A stretch of DNA of 64,000 nucleotides, from assembly GCA_030180135.1 (NCBI GenBank), contig CM058239.1, positions 43,907,270 to 43,971,269 of the forward strand, given 5' to 3'. This stretch comes from Orychophragmus violaceus. Its lineage: Eukaryota > Streptophyta > Magnoliopsida > Brassicales > Brassicaceae. The notes beneath the pieces are model-generated. The model was given only the letters and a program-made list of their open reading frames with translations. It had not been told where the DNA came from and did no database searches. The translations under genes were made by a program, and so were the position numbers. Each line of letters starts with the position of its first letter. Within the stretch, counting starts at the first letter, position 1. Positions 46,447 through 56,952 of this stretch are shown here, piece after piece.

Positions 46447-48987
46447 TCATGGAATGTTAGATTAGTTGATTGATTAGGATTCATAACTTCTAGTTCTTCA
46501 TCTAGGTTGTTCTTAATGCTTAATCTGGATTAGCTACTTAGATTATTGATAGCATGTTGATTAGTGCAGCGAGAGTTGGTTAATTAGTTAGGAAAAAAAA
46601 ACCTAGTTGAGCAAATTACTATTCGCAAAGAGATTGATTTAAGAAATTTGTGAACGAAAGAACTTGAAATAAATGCATGTTTAGAACTCTAGGATTCGCA
46701 AATAGATTTGGTTTGAAGGTTGTTAGAAATAGTTAGCAATCGCAATAAGAGTTGGTTTGTTATATGTTTCTAAAACATCGATATTTGAATCATGGTTGAT
46801 TGGTTGATTTACCTTCCTGATTTCCTGATCACTTTCCTAAGTCTAACCCTTTCTCTTATTGATCTCACACCGTTTAAGATTGAATATAAGGCCAAAATCA
46901 TTTCTCATTTAATATAAATATTTAGAAAACAAATCTTAATAAAAAAGAAAAAGAAAATAAAATAAAATAACAACTACATATTATGTGTAATGAGGATAGT
47001 GTAACTACACAAGTCACAACCGAGGTGAGACAGTCCAAGATTGTCACTAGAAGCTAAAAATTTGCCAGGGAATCTATTTATAAAAAGAAAAGACCTGCAG
47101 TAGAATATTACACACAAATCAACTTATCAAAGACACCTATATCGTTTTAGGTATTCAGAGGATCCATTACTAACTTCACCTAATCTTGACTTAATTTTCT
47201 TATCCAGGGGCTTGGTATACATTAAATTGGACTCCTCAGTTAGTCTTAAAATTGTCTGAGTATGGTTCCCTTCTCCTTTCCCTTCAAACAAAGTAAAAAA
47301 AACTATAAATTGCGGATAAGCTAATAGCTTCGAAGTGATCACATGAGTGGTAGTTACCCATATTACCTTCTGCGCTTCATGGAATGTGTCCAAAGTAATA
47401 CCCCAATGATGGAAGAGCAGCTGATAAAAAAAAATTTAAAATGATCCTTAAAGGGGAAACATGAGCTGTTGAAGTGAAAAAAGAGAGAAGAAAGGAACCA
47501 GAAGTTTTCAATCTGCAATTAGGGAACTGCTGAGTAAGAGTCCATGTGTTCTTTGATCGATACTCTCTCGGTGAGACCGCACTTAATTATTTATAGAAGT
47601 TAGTATGGTAAATTTGGATTTCTTGTCTTGATTCTGGAGTTTACGTGTGACAGTTGCTAAGTGTGGGGGAAGTACATTGTGGTCTTGATCTCTGCAAGCT
47701 TGTTTTCATGCGGATTACTAAGTGAATATGAATGTGATGTTCTTAGGACGAAATTAGTTTCTGTGTTTTCAAACCTCTTTTTCATACTTTGGTTTTCTGT
47801 TTGCTTGAGGACAAGCAAATGCTAAGTGTGGGGAGTTGATATATCATAGTTTTTAAAAGTTTTCAAGACATGATATAAGTCTTTATCTAGAGTCTTTTAG
47901 TTGTTTGGAGTCTTTTGAGTCCTTTGCAGGTTTAGGTACGTTTTGAGATTATTTGGAGATGCTTGGAGCTTTTGGATAGGTTTTGCTGCATACATGGATT
48001 CCACATAGTTCACTAGGTGCGTCTTCACTTAGTGACGACTGACACTAATGTTTATTGTCGGTCGACACCACTAAAGGACGAAATTCATGCGCGTCAAAAA
48101 TACAGATTTTGAAGAATTTCAAAAAGGCCCAGAAGATTATCATATTTACAAAGAAGCCCAAATCGTGTTTAGACTATTTTATTAGGGTTTTCAGCCACTT
48201 GTTAGGCTACACTTTATTCTATCAGAGATTAGGAGACTTTGGGGCTGGTCTTGTACTCGAGAGAGAAGAGATTTCAAACCCTTGTTTTCTATTTCTTTTA
48301 TGATATTTGGTTTTCTATTCCTCGTGTATTGTGTTCAATTTTCCATGTCTGAGTAGATTTCCTTGTTGGATTTAGAGATTCTCATTAGGGATTTCATGGA
48401 ATGTTAGATTAGTTGATTGATTAGGATTCATAACTTCTAGTTCTTCATCTAGGTTGTTCTTAATGCTTAATTTGAATTAGCTAATTAGATTATTGATAGC
48501 AAGTTGATTAGCGCAGCGAGAGTTGGTTAATTAGCTAGAAAATACCTAGTTGAGCAAATTATTAGTCGCAAAGAGATTTGGTTTAAGAAATTTATGAACG
48601 AAAGAACTTGAAATAAACGCATGTTTAGAACTCTAGGATTCGCAAATAGATTTGGTTTTGTAGGTTGTTAGACATAGTTAGCATTCGCAATGAGAGTTGG
48701 TTTGTTATATGTTAATGATTCTAGTTCTAGAACATCGATATTTGAATCTTGGTTGATTGGTTGATTTACATTTCTGTTTTCCTGATAACTTTCCTAAGTC
48801 TATTATTGATCTCACACCGTTTAATTTACTGCATCGTTATTTGCTTATTCACTGTTTTTGCTAAACTTAATTCGACACTTTACGATGTATCGTAAGATTT
48901 TTGAGTTTCTGTGAATTCGACCCCTATATACCACAGTCACTTCTATGCATTTGCAGTGTAGCTAGGTTTAAGGAATTGCGCATATCA
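46447..48987 (+). mobile_element. Second Athila-like element, internally deleted
   Basis: The complete 3' LTR is 47837-48987 (TGATATATCATAG...GCATATCA, 1151 bp). A partial 5' LTR (about 46447-46880) matches the LTR part starting CATGGAATGTTAGATTAG at 48399. Between them, about 47100-47836 corresponds to the 3' non-coding region of the first Athila element, including two AAGTGTGGGG motifs (47660 and 47824), the second being the polypurine tract. Gag and pol are gone. The right flank ATATG (48988-48992) would be one target duplicate; its partner was lost with the 5' LTR end. This element is more diverged from the first than the latter's LTRs are from each other. Confidence 0.8.
47837..48987 (+). 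repeat. 3' LTR of the second Athila-like element
   Basis: 1151 bp, TG...CA, preceded by AAGTGTGGGGAGT. Shares the overall plan of the 43890-45081 LTR. Confidence 0.82.
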
Positions 48988-48992
48988 ATATG

Positions 48993-49456
48993 ATTTTCCG
49001 TTCCAACAAAATCCTCAAACTCTTTCAGTTCCAACAAAATTCTCAAACTCATCTGATGGAGATAAATTCAGTTTACCCAAAACATCATTGGCTATTTTGT
49101 CGATCATCCTTGGTTCGATATCCCTAATTAGGAAAAAGACGGTCTCAAAATCATGTTTGTTACACAACAAATAATGACAACGAACAAAGATTTTAGAAAT
49201 TCATACCATTTAGCACTATGATATCCAAGGATAGTAGCTACGTCGGTCAAAGCTCCCTTCCATCGAGTTATCTCGTCCTCTGTTTTATTTTGGCATGTCT
49301 TCTCAAAGATCTCCCCAAAGTCTCCGGTCTGTTTCCTAACTTGGGAAGGATCCAAACCGTAGAAAACAGGTATGACCATCTGACCACAGTCTTCTTTGCA
49401 CTTGACAATCTCAAGCAACTCATTTAAACACCAGCTTGAAGAGGCGTAGTTTTTGG
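48993..49456 (-). pseudogene. TNL pseudogene, piece 1: TIR C-terminus and start of NBS
   Basis: On the minus strand, 49456 downward reads the end of a TIR exon: SSSWCLNELLEIVKCKEDCG, VIPVFYGLDPSQVRKQTGDF, then WKGALTDVATILGYHSAKW and a GT at the expected donor position. Intron 1 follows, then the exon 2 start near 49117 (RMIDKIANDVLGKLNLSPSD), which is cut at 48992 by the second Athila-like LTR. A 24-base stretch (TTTGAGAATTTTGTTGGAAC) is tandemly duplicated just before the break. The N-terminal half of the TIR is missing beyond 49456. Together with 45082-45360 and 27030-27905 it forms one minus-strand TNL. Confidence 0.88.
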
Positions 49457-49808
49457 TGCATCATTGTTTTTCAGATGTAACTTGGCAGAAGTTTCCTCTT
49501 TTTGATTGTTTCTCACTGTGGTACCTGGCAATTGCATCATTGTTTCTCGGCGGAAGTTTCATTTCTTTTATTGTTTCGTCTATTCCGATACAACTAACAA
49601 CCAGATTTTAGTGTTTCTTATCCTTACATTCATATTTGAAGTTTCTCACATCACAAAGTCATAGTTTGTTAAATCAGAGAAGAAGAGAAACCCAATGAAT
49701 TGCAGATATAATATCAGAGGTGCAATTGCATCATTGTTTCTCAGACTTTTCTGATACAACTTTTTTTTCTTTTTTTGTGCAAGTTTTCTGATACAACTCA
49801 CAACCATT
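49457..49808. repeat. Duplicated host sequence upstream of the TNL fragment
   Basis: GCAATTGCATCATTGTTTCT occurs twice (near 49529 and 49715), and GATACAACTMACAACCA with TTTTAGTGTTTC occurs twice (near 49586 and 49789), so a roughly 200-bp unit is tandemly duplicated. The second copy was then split by the LINE insertion and continues at 52561. No gene was seen. Confidence 0.65.
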
Positions 49809-50277
49809 TTTTAGTGTTTCTTTTTTTTTTTTTTTTGATAAAGGATTTTTTAATTAAAATTGAAGAAAATAAGATGGTTACATGGCCTAACCCAGAAGGA
49901 AAATTTCCCTATCAGTGTTCAAAAGAAACAAACATGAATACAACCCAACCCATAGTTAGCCCAAGATAGAAAGTTAACACTGATGCCTCTGGTTGCAGAG
50001 AGCATGCAAATCGAAATTTCTCGATTTCGAAATATATCGAAACCTTGAGTAGTAAAAAAAAGTGGGATGTTGTATTTCCAGGATTGAATTTCATATTCAA
50101 ATGAACCTCGTAATCGTAAGAAAGTAGGTTTTTTAGTTATGGGCCTAGCAAAAGAAAAATTGGGATAGGGTCCATTATATGATCTCCCCCCTCAAAACCG
50201 GACATGAAAGTTTCCTCTCATCCGGGGATAGTCCCCAACAGTCTTCTTTTCAAATTTGTAGCCTCTGTTTCTGATCA

Positions 50278-50745
50278 CTAGTCACTGCCATCTTGCCCAG
50301 CTATCCAAAGTTGAAAGAGAGCTGACGAGAAAGGCGGTCGGTCCATTCTCAGACTTTCAATTCTTGTTTTTATGATGGATTTTATCTCCCTTCTTATTGA
50401 ATCCGGACCCATAAATATCGCTATGTGGAGGCGATTGTTTTTTTCCTTCCATATAGCATAGAGTGATGATTGCCAAGCTAAGAGAATCAGAGTTTTTCTC
50501 TGTCTTGGAGCTGTCAGTGAATTTAGAGCTTTTTGGAGCTGCGTTAACCCCCTGGGAGAGTCAAAGTTGCAGATAGCAGCGATTTCAGACCAGACATCCC
50601 AGGCAAAGCCGCATTCAAAGTATATGTGTGTGATCGATTCTGGCTCAGCATTACAGTGCAAGCAGTTAAGGAAAACCCATTGGATGATCCTATCTCGCGT
50701 TGAACAACGGTTCCACAAAATTAACTATTGTCATGTTTAATTCCT
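50278..50745 (-). pseudogene. LINE ORF2 C-terminus (zf-RVT), 5'-truncated
   Basis: The minus-strand frame 50718-50278 (146 residues from an internal Met) has the zinc-binding pattern CLHCNAEPESITHIYFEC, then WDVWSEIAAICNF and LLAWQSSLYAIWKEKNNRL, characteristic of the C-terminal end of plant LINE reverse transcriptases. The RT and endonuclease parts are absent. The normal stop at 50278 is kept. It differs in sequence from the LINE tail at 3961-4734, so it is another LINE family. Confidence 0.85.
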
Positions 50746-50821
50746 GTCTTAAACCCTTAGCATATACTTTAAATTTTTCTTTAAATCTTTTGGTGAAGGT
50801 TTAAAGAGGAGGAGTAATGCT

Positions 50822-52015
50822 ATGAAATACTCAAAAGAAGGATTGGATGGCATAAAGAGCTTAAGTCATGAAGGGCAGAATGGATGGTGTTTCAAAACAT
50901 GGAGGAGTCGATCCTATAAACTCAAACCAGGGTCAAGTTACATTTTGAGTCTGTGGGCTATACTCTTTTTGTCCTCCTTAAGGTTTTATCCCAAAGAGGT
51001 TTTATTTAAGGAGGTTTTTAATGAGGTAGCTCCCGCAGCTCCAAACTTGGCCTTTGGTCCTCTTCCCTTGGCGTCCCAACGCCCAAGCTTGCGGGGGAGA
51101 ATTAGAGAGGTAGCAGTAAAGGAGGAGGGGAGGCTGAAGTCATAAAGACAAAGCTGAGACTCTCTCCTTGATGAAGATGTGGTGTTCTCAAGCTCCTGCA
51201 TCTCCAAGCTTGGACTTTGGTCCTTTTGGTATCCCGATGCCCAAGCTTGCGAGGGAGTATTAGAGAGTATGACGGAATGGAGAAGGAGAGGCTGAAGTCA
51301 TGAAGACAAAGCCGATACTCTCTCCTTGTTAAAGCTTCGGTGTTGCACAGCAAGAGCCCAAGATGGATCAATCACTTAGCCAAAGCTATGATGAAGGCAT
51401 TAGAGACGCTGAAGTGAAGTCAACATTAGAAGCATAAGAGTTAACCCTTGGGATGAACAAAGAGAATACCAAGGCGCCTAATGAATAAGAAGAAGGCTGG
51501 TTTGTTATTGTATAAACAATGAAGAGAAACCAATAGTATCCACTGATTGATAAGTCCAACCTAGCTGATCTAAGCTGACCATAAGATGGCTGATCCATGT
51601 GGATGCTTCTAGAGGAAGTAGACCAGCAGAGAGACAGACCAGAACAAGGCATACTAGAAGAGCAGCTATGGTGGATGATCCAAAGTGAAGACCAAGGGTA
51701 TTCATGTTCTGCTGAAAGGCAGCAAGTTGTGAATGGTATCCACAGATGAACAGTAAAAACAGACTAGTCAAAGCTTCTCTTAGAAGCCTAATTGAAATTG
51801 AAATGGTTTCCTCTTCCCCCCAAAAGCTCATTTCGAAATGTAAACCCATTTAGGGCTTCTTTATGTTCTCTTCCTCTATATTAAGAGGTGTAACAAGAGC
51901 TGGTTAATATACAGAAATATAGAACTCATTTGATACATAGAAACTTGTTTTAAGGCTTTTCTCTCTTCATATTAGTTCTGTGTTTTGTCTTCATTGTGTT
52001 CTTGAGTTCAACAAA
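50822..52015 (+). mobile_element. Copia 3' end and LTR-like fragment
   Basis: The words AAGGTTTTATCCCAAAGAGG (50981) and AGGTTTTTAATGAGGTAG (51016) are the hallmark of sequence just upstream of the 3' LTR in many plant copia elements. A purine-rich TTGCGGGGGAGAATTAGAG follows, and then a related copy (TTGCGAGGGAGTATTAGAG near 51249) about 170 bp on. The later part has a TATA-like CTATATTAAGAGG (51876) and ends near GAGTTCAACA (52015). No partner LTR was found. Confidence 0.45.
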
Positions 52016-52560
52016 ATGTAGCTTCAGTAAGAGCCACGATTTGGCTGTGTAAGGCAGCCTAACATCATGCTTGGATAACTCTTTCATAGTTAATCTAAGT
52101 ATAATGAACAATCGTTTCATGTAAAGCTCTTACTCTTCTTCTTTAAGGATAACACTTTGCTAATTACTTATTCTGTCCAGATTCATGAGTAAACACTCAT
52201 GATGAGTAGTTAAGCTCCTGTACCAGTTTTCATATAGCTAAAGTGCTCCTGTTAAACACTAGATTACTGGCTTAAGATATTCTCTAGAGTATAAAGCTCC
52301 AATAGGGTTGAATCTAAGACCAAACTAGTTGTTCTCTTCTTTAAACAGAATCAATCTCATCTTATTCTTGATTTGTTTATGTTCTTAATGTTATTTCTGG
52401 TTCATAGCTTCTTATGGATGTCTCATGAACCAAAGTTGATAGTCAGAACTTCCTCATGGATGCCTCTGAAATTCTACAGTTTATGCCAAGCAACCTCTTC
52501 TCCCCTCTCCCGTCTCATGTCATACATCATCCCAGTAGAATAAGCCAGGCGTTTTACATA
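52016..52560. other. Unassigned sequence inside the composite insertion
   Basis: No gene or known repeat was recognised. It probably belongs to the copia internal or leader region. Confidence 0.4.
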
Positions 52561-52614
52561 TTTTAGTGTTTCTTATCCTTACAATTAATATTTAAAGTTT
52601 CACAAATCACACAG

Positions 52615-53110
52615 TCAAAATTTGTAACTTTCTCGGGTCGCTTTTCTACCAATAATCCCCACAAAGTACATATCCCATCCTTCATGTCCCACAACTCTTG
52701 AGATCAGCTTAATCACTGCGTGACAATCTTCACAAACCCGTAGATTCTTCATCAGTGTGACTGCATTTCCTTCAACTGTATTAACCAACGCAAACGCAAT
52801 AGCTAGCCTCTCAGTGTGATACCACAAATCTATAATCAGGATCATAGCCAAGTTCCTTCAACTTGTCTCTCAACTAGAGAATTACCCACAAAGGCATCCA
52901 TTCCTAAACTAAGTTTCACAGCAACTTCATGCATCCCTTTACCCAAATTCAAGGTTCCCAAAGCAGAGCAAGAGTTTAATCCGCTGGGACTGATTCGGTA
53001 AGATAATGTTTCTCAAGAGGAAATACTTAACGCACCTTCGTGCAACTTGTTCATGAACCTTCACGTCAACCACCTTCCGAGAATCCTCACTTCTTTTGCA
53101 GTGTGCATAA
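52615..53110 (-). pseudogene. PPR (DYW class) pseudogene, 3' part
   Basis: The minus strand from 53110 shows PPR-type residues in several frames (ALGTLNLGKGMHEVAVKLSLG, DAFVGNSLV, RDKLKELGYDPDY-like), then an open frame (52851-52615) with HTERLAIAFALVNTVEG and LMKNLRVCEDCHAVIKLISR, a DYW deaminase signature including the CxDCH zinc-binding motif. The usual C-terminal FHHF and DYW residues are replaced by unrelated sequence. Intact members edit organellar RNA. Internal deletions are large: most PPR repeats are missing. The left end of the reading joins the 5' part at 60226 across the CATAA duplication of the element at 53111-60220. Confidence 0.82.
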
Positions 53111-53589
53111 TGAAAGCTCAAGAAAAAGAAGCCAGGAAGAGTGACTCAAGGTCTGACAAGGATAACACAAAGTTGTGACGTGGAACACAAGTCAGCAACT
53201 CATGGTGTTGACCCAGAGAATATCTTGGGAAGATATTGAGATATGGAAATAAGAGATCGTGGAGAATGGGATACTCGAGTATATAAGGAAGAAGACCTAA
53301 TTGAAATTAGGTTAGCCGCTTATGCATAAAAGAGAAAAAACGTGTGTAACACTGAATTGTGGGCGTACGACTTAGAAAACTCGGTGAGTGTTTTGAGAGA
53401 TAAGCAACTGTTGTTGCTTGGTAAGGTTTTGGGTAGCTTTAGGAATTGGTCAGTCTTGATTCACTGGTGTGAAGTCAAGTAAAACTGATTGAACAAGATT
53501 CGTTGCAATTTGTTCAAGAGATTTCTAAATAAGAAGTTGTTTTTGAAAGATTCCTTTGTATAATCCGTAATGTGTTCTCTGCGTTTTCA
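53111..53589 (+). repeat. 5' LTR of the pol-less Sirevirus-like element
   Basis: 479 bp. A TATA-like GAGTATATAAGGAAG lies near 53276-53290, the likely promoter of the element RNA. Confidence 0.93.
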
Positions 53590-53658
53590 TTTGGTATCAG
53601 AGCGGTCAACCCTTGGATTTCTTTCATAAATCAATCAGGTTGAGATCTTGGTGAGAAC

Positions 53659-54816
53659 ATGGACACTAAGGAATTTATCGCAATTCAGAAACCTATCATG
53701 CTCGACGAAGGAAACTTTGGTCACTGGAAGGTACGCATGAGACATGTGATTCGTGCCATAGATGAGTCGGCTTGGGATGCTGTGCTGAATGGTTGGACAG
53801 AACCCCATGAGATTTTAGAATACAAAACCAGAGCCAAAAAGGCTTTGGACAAATGGACTGATGAAGAAAAGAGTGCTTCAAAGTTCAATTCTAGGGCGAT
53901 ATCTACCATCATGTCAAGTGTTAGTGTTGAGCAGTTCAAAATTATTCAAGGATGTGAATCAGCGAAGGATGCTTGGGATGCACTGACAAACCACTTCGAA
54001 GGTGATGAAAGTGTGAAAAGAACACGCCTTGATCATCTTGCATCGACTTTTGAAAATCTGCGTATGGAGGAGGATGAAACCGTAGGCAGCTTCTCGGCTA
54101 AATTGAGCACCATAGCGAACGAAGCCTCTGTTCTTGGAAAGAGATACAATGAGAAAAAGTTGGTAAAGAAACTAATACGGTGCCTACCAAACAAGTTTTC
54201 AGCTCAGAAAGCTATACTACAATGCTCTATGAACACTGATGATATGAAGTTCGATAAGCTGGTTGGAATGCTGAAGTCACAAGAGATGGAGGTGATAAAT
54301 CTACAAGAGAAGCCTGGTCAAGGAATAGCCCTTGGTGCCAGCCAAGAAAATGACAGAGTTAAAAAGGTGGAAGAGAATTTAGTGTTGATGGCAAGAAACT
54401 TCAACAAAATGGTCAATAGGATGGACAAAGGTCAGAACAGAGCTTTTCGAAGAAGCCAGAGAGGTGAGACTGAAAGACCCATGCGTCAGTCATCTCGCAC
54501 TGAAGGAGCCAGAACGTCAAAGAAGAAATATATGCAGTGTCATGAATGCGAAGGGTATGGATATTTCAAAAATGAGTGTTCACTAGTCAAGCGGAAGGAG
54601 CTGAAGTGTTCTGAGTGTCGAGGTTTTGGTCATACGCAAGCAGAATGTCTCAGTGTGACTAAAGAAAAAGACAAATCTTTTCTCTGTTTCACCGACACAG
54701 AGTCGGAAGACGACAGTGAAGAGGGAGACATGATGCTGAACTTTGTAGCATTAGTCTCTCAGAAAGATGAGGGTAAGGAAGAATACATAGAAGGACTGGA
54801 ATCTGACTCAGATTAG
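53659..54816 (+). CDS. Gag, N-terminal part, of the Sirevirus-like element
   Basis: A 385-residue frame from ATG 53659, 50 bp after the primer binding site. It begins MDTKEFIAIQKPIMLDEGNF and has the gag core HWKVRMRHVIRAIDESAWDA, AKDAWDALTNHFEGDESVKR and KLVKKLIRCLPNKFSAQKAI. Two zinc knuckles follow, CHECEGYGYFKNEC (the usual His is Tyr) and CSECRGFGHTQAEC, then an acidic stretch ending at TAG 54814-54816. The same frame continues after this TAG and a TAA near 54850 into the coiled-coil part at 54910, so the ancestral gag was about 970 codons and is now split by two stops. It would be the particle-forming, RNA-binding protein. Confidence 0.82.
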   Translation: MDTKEFIAIQKPIMLDEGNFGHWKVRMRHVIRAIDESAWDAVLNGWTEPHEILEYKTRAKKALDKWTDEEKSASKFNSRAISTIMSSVSVEQFKIIQGCESAKDAWDALTNHFEGDESVKRTRLDHLASTFENLRMEEDETVGSFSAKLSTIANEASVLGKRYNEKKLVKKLIRCLPNKFSAQKAILQCSMNTDDMKFDKLVGMLKSQEMEVINLQEKPGQGIALGASQENDRVKKVEENLVLMARNFNKMVNRMDKGQNRAFRRSQRGETERPMRQSSRTEGARTSKKKYMQCHECEGYGYFKNECSLVKRKELKCSECRGFGHTQAECLSVTKEKDKSFLCFTDTESEDDSEEGDMMLNFVALVSQKDEGKEEYIEGLESDSD

Positions 54817-54909
54817 GAAGTGGTTGATGTTAAGCAGGAGTACATGACCTAATATGACAATTGGCTGAAACTAAGTCATGAGAACCTCAAACTTCTCAAG
54901 GACAAGGCT

Positions 54910-56580
54910 ATGTTGAAAGCTCATGTGAATATCCTTGAGATGGAACGAACTACACCAGGTGAGACAGTCAAGAGCGTCAGTGAAAGTTCAGAAGTGAATA
55001 TAGCACAAGCTTTACTGGAAGAAAAGGAGAGAAACAAGTTGCTAGAAGCAAAAATGGAGAAAGCCAAGGAAGCTCTTAATCAAGAGCAAAAGAAGAACAA
55101 TAGTCTTGAAGAGAGTCTTGCTGAAAACCATAAGAAAATCAAGATGTTGAATGGGGGTACCAAGAAATTGAACAAACTACTCTCGATGGGTCAGCCTCCA
55201 AAAGTTAACTGGGGCTTAGGATACTCCGGAGGACTAGAGTCAAGTCTCAAAGGGGGTATGATAAAGTTTGTTCCTGCTGTGAACTCAAACATGCATCAAG
55301 AGTGGACAGATTTAAGAGTGAAAGATATCCACAGGGAACAACCGAGGAGGATTAAAGAAAGTTTCAGAAGGCAAGAACAAGTTTGTTATGCGTGTGGTAA
55401 GAAAAACTACAAAAAGGCAGCATGCTGGAGATTGAAGTCTCGAATCATGGATGCTTGGGAAAAAAGCCACTGTTACATTGAGCCAAAACAAGTGGGTAAA
55501 GTCTGGATTGCTAAGATAGAGTTGTATGATGGTAGTGTTGCTCCAAAGACAGATGAGATTCTATGCAGATTTTCAGTGGATGATGGGGTTTCGAAGATGA
55601 TCGAAGTAACCTCCACCAAAGAAGAAGATAAGGTCGTGAGTGACTCTCAAAGAATAAAGCGGAATGAAACTATGTTGTATTATGCAGATACGAAAAAGGA
55701 TATATCAGGGAACAGGGTGAGTCAGTCATTCCTGGGTGTGTGCGACACAGAGCATAGTATATTCTCATCATCAGTTAAACAGAAACTTCTGAGTTCAAGC
55801 AAGGAACAAGGTCATGTAAGAAAAACAGAGCAGTATCAGAAAGAATGTGTGAGATCTATCTATTCAGGTAATGAAAGACTACCTGAAGGTTTATGTATCC
55901 TTGGAGAAGATGGGACTGTCTGTATCCGTGGAAAGGAAGATAGTACTGTTAACACACACAGATCCGAGAGTAGCACCAAGATTAGGGACACTCAAGTTGA
56001 TGTAACTCTGAAACTCATGGAGCATATTCCCTCTCTGGAGATAGCTAGAGTATCACCAAGTGGGATTTCAGGGTGTCCAAGAGTAGACACAAGGATCGTC
56101 TCAATTAAGATCTGTGGGGTACCAAATTGGTACCTCAGTAACGTTTTGGATCACGCTGCTCTATATCAGTGTTGTGAATATCTTACTTACATGGTTTCAA
56201 ACAATGTAGGTCATTCAAGAAATAACTCAGGCGGAGGCATAAGGACTAAAAAGAATTACATGATTGGAGAGGTGCAAGCAGGAGGTGCTGATAACTGCTA
56301 CACAATATCAATATGCGCGACTCAAGCGGTCACAAAGTATGGTACAAAAACTGTCTTTCCTATCTTATCTAGGGATAGTGCTCTTAAGTCTCTGGTATTA
56401 GAAAGGGATGGACTATGTCAATTAAGTCTTGAATATCACAATGTAGAAGGATCAAGTGAGGAGAAATTAGACTTCATGAAACACGAAACCCTAGAGAGAC
56501 AACTGATCGATATAAAGTCATTCAGATTAAGTAATTCTTTTCACTACAAAAGGCTCTTGGAGCCTGGTTTCTTTATATGA
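54910..56580 (+). CDS. Gag coiled-coil part fused to a region of unknown function
   Basis: A 556-residue open frame in phase with the upstream gag. Residues about 30-95 are a charged heptad-rich coiled coil (LLEEKERNKLLEAKMEKAKE). A third knuckle CYACGKKNYKKAAC lies near 160, and VGKVWIAKIELYDGSVA follows, which is the stretch that in Sirevirus polyproteins lies just before protease. Instead of the protease motif, about 335 further residues follow with no pol motif, rich in Ser, Lys and Cys (for example SIKICGVPNWYLSNVLDHAA, YHNVEGSSEEKLDF). I recognise no domain in this tail. It is either a captured sequence or extremely diverged pol. Right after the stop lies A21G11 (56592-56623). Confidence 0.6.
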   Translation: MLKAHVNILEMERTTPGETVKSVSESSEVNIAQALLEEKERNKLLEAKMEKAKEALNQEQKKNNSLEESLAENHKKIKMLNGGTKKLNKLLSMGQPPKVNWGLGYSGGLESSLKGGMIKFVPAVNSNMHQEWTDLRVKDIHREQPRRIKESFRRQEQVCYACGKKNYKKAACWRLKSRIMDAWEKSHCYIEPKQVGKVWIAKIELYDGSVAPKTDEILCRFSVDDGVSKMIEVTSTKEEDKVVSDSQRIKRNETMLYYADTKKDISGNRVSQSFLGVCDTEHSIFSSSVKQKLLSSSKEQGHVRKTEQYQKECVRSIYSGNERLPEGLCILGEDGTVCIRGKEDSTVNTHRSESSTKIRDTQVDVTLKLMEHIPSLEIARVSPSGISGCPRVDTRIVSIKICGVPNWYLSNVLDHAALYQCCEYLTYMVSNNVGHSRNNSGGGIRTKKNYMIGEVQAGGADNCYTISICATQAVTKYGTKTVFPILSRDSALKSLVLERDGLCQLSLEYHNVEGSSEEKLDFMKHETLERQLIDIKSFRLSNSFHYKRLLEPGFFI

Positions 56581-56952
56581 TTTCGTTTCTTAAAAAAAAA
56601 AAAAAAAAAAAAGGGGGGGGGGGTGTCACATCACAGAAAGCTGGGAAACACAAGAAAAAGGCAATCCTCACTATAGAAGTAAGAAGATTTATAAAAACAA
56701 TATACCTTTCAAGTAGCATTCCTAAGAAAATTTGTATTCTTAGAGCCTAATCAGCGTGATGAACATTCTCTTTGGGATAGGCTGCTAAAACGGTCTACTC
56801 TTGAATGAGATCACTGTTTTGATTGAATACTGAGTCTTGAGCATTTACTAGATAAGAAAAAGGTTACTAGTTGTTTCAAGTGAAAGGGTATAGCTCCAGT
56901 TAAAGGAATTAAGTATATGATGATCAGTTATAAGTTATCAAGTTACTCTCTA

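Larger units (their letters stand above)
49823..52560 (-). mobile_element. LINE insertion joined to a copia 3' end, with a 14-bp target duplication
   Basis: TTTTAGTGTTTCTT at 49809-49822 and 52561-52574 flanks the block. The minus-strand LINE 3' end lies at the left: a poly-T run to 49837 (its poly-A), a roughly 440-bp 3' UTR, then the ORF2 tail. To the right of about 50745 the LINE reading stops and copia-like sequence on the plus strand fills the rest up to the second duplicate. Confidence 0.75.
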
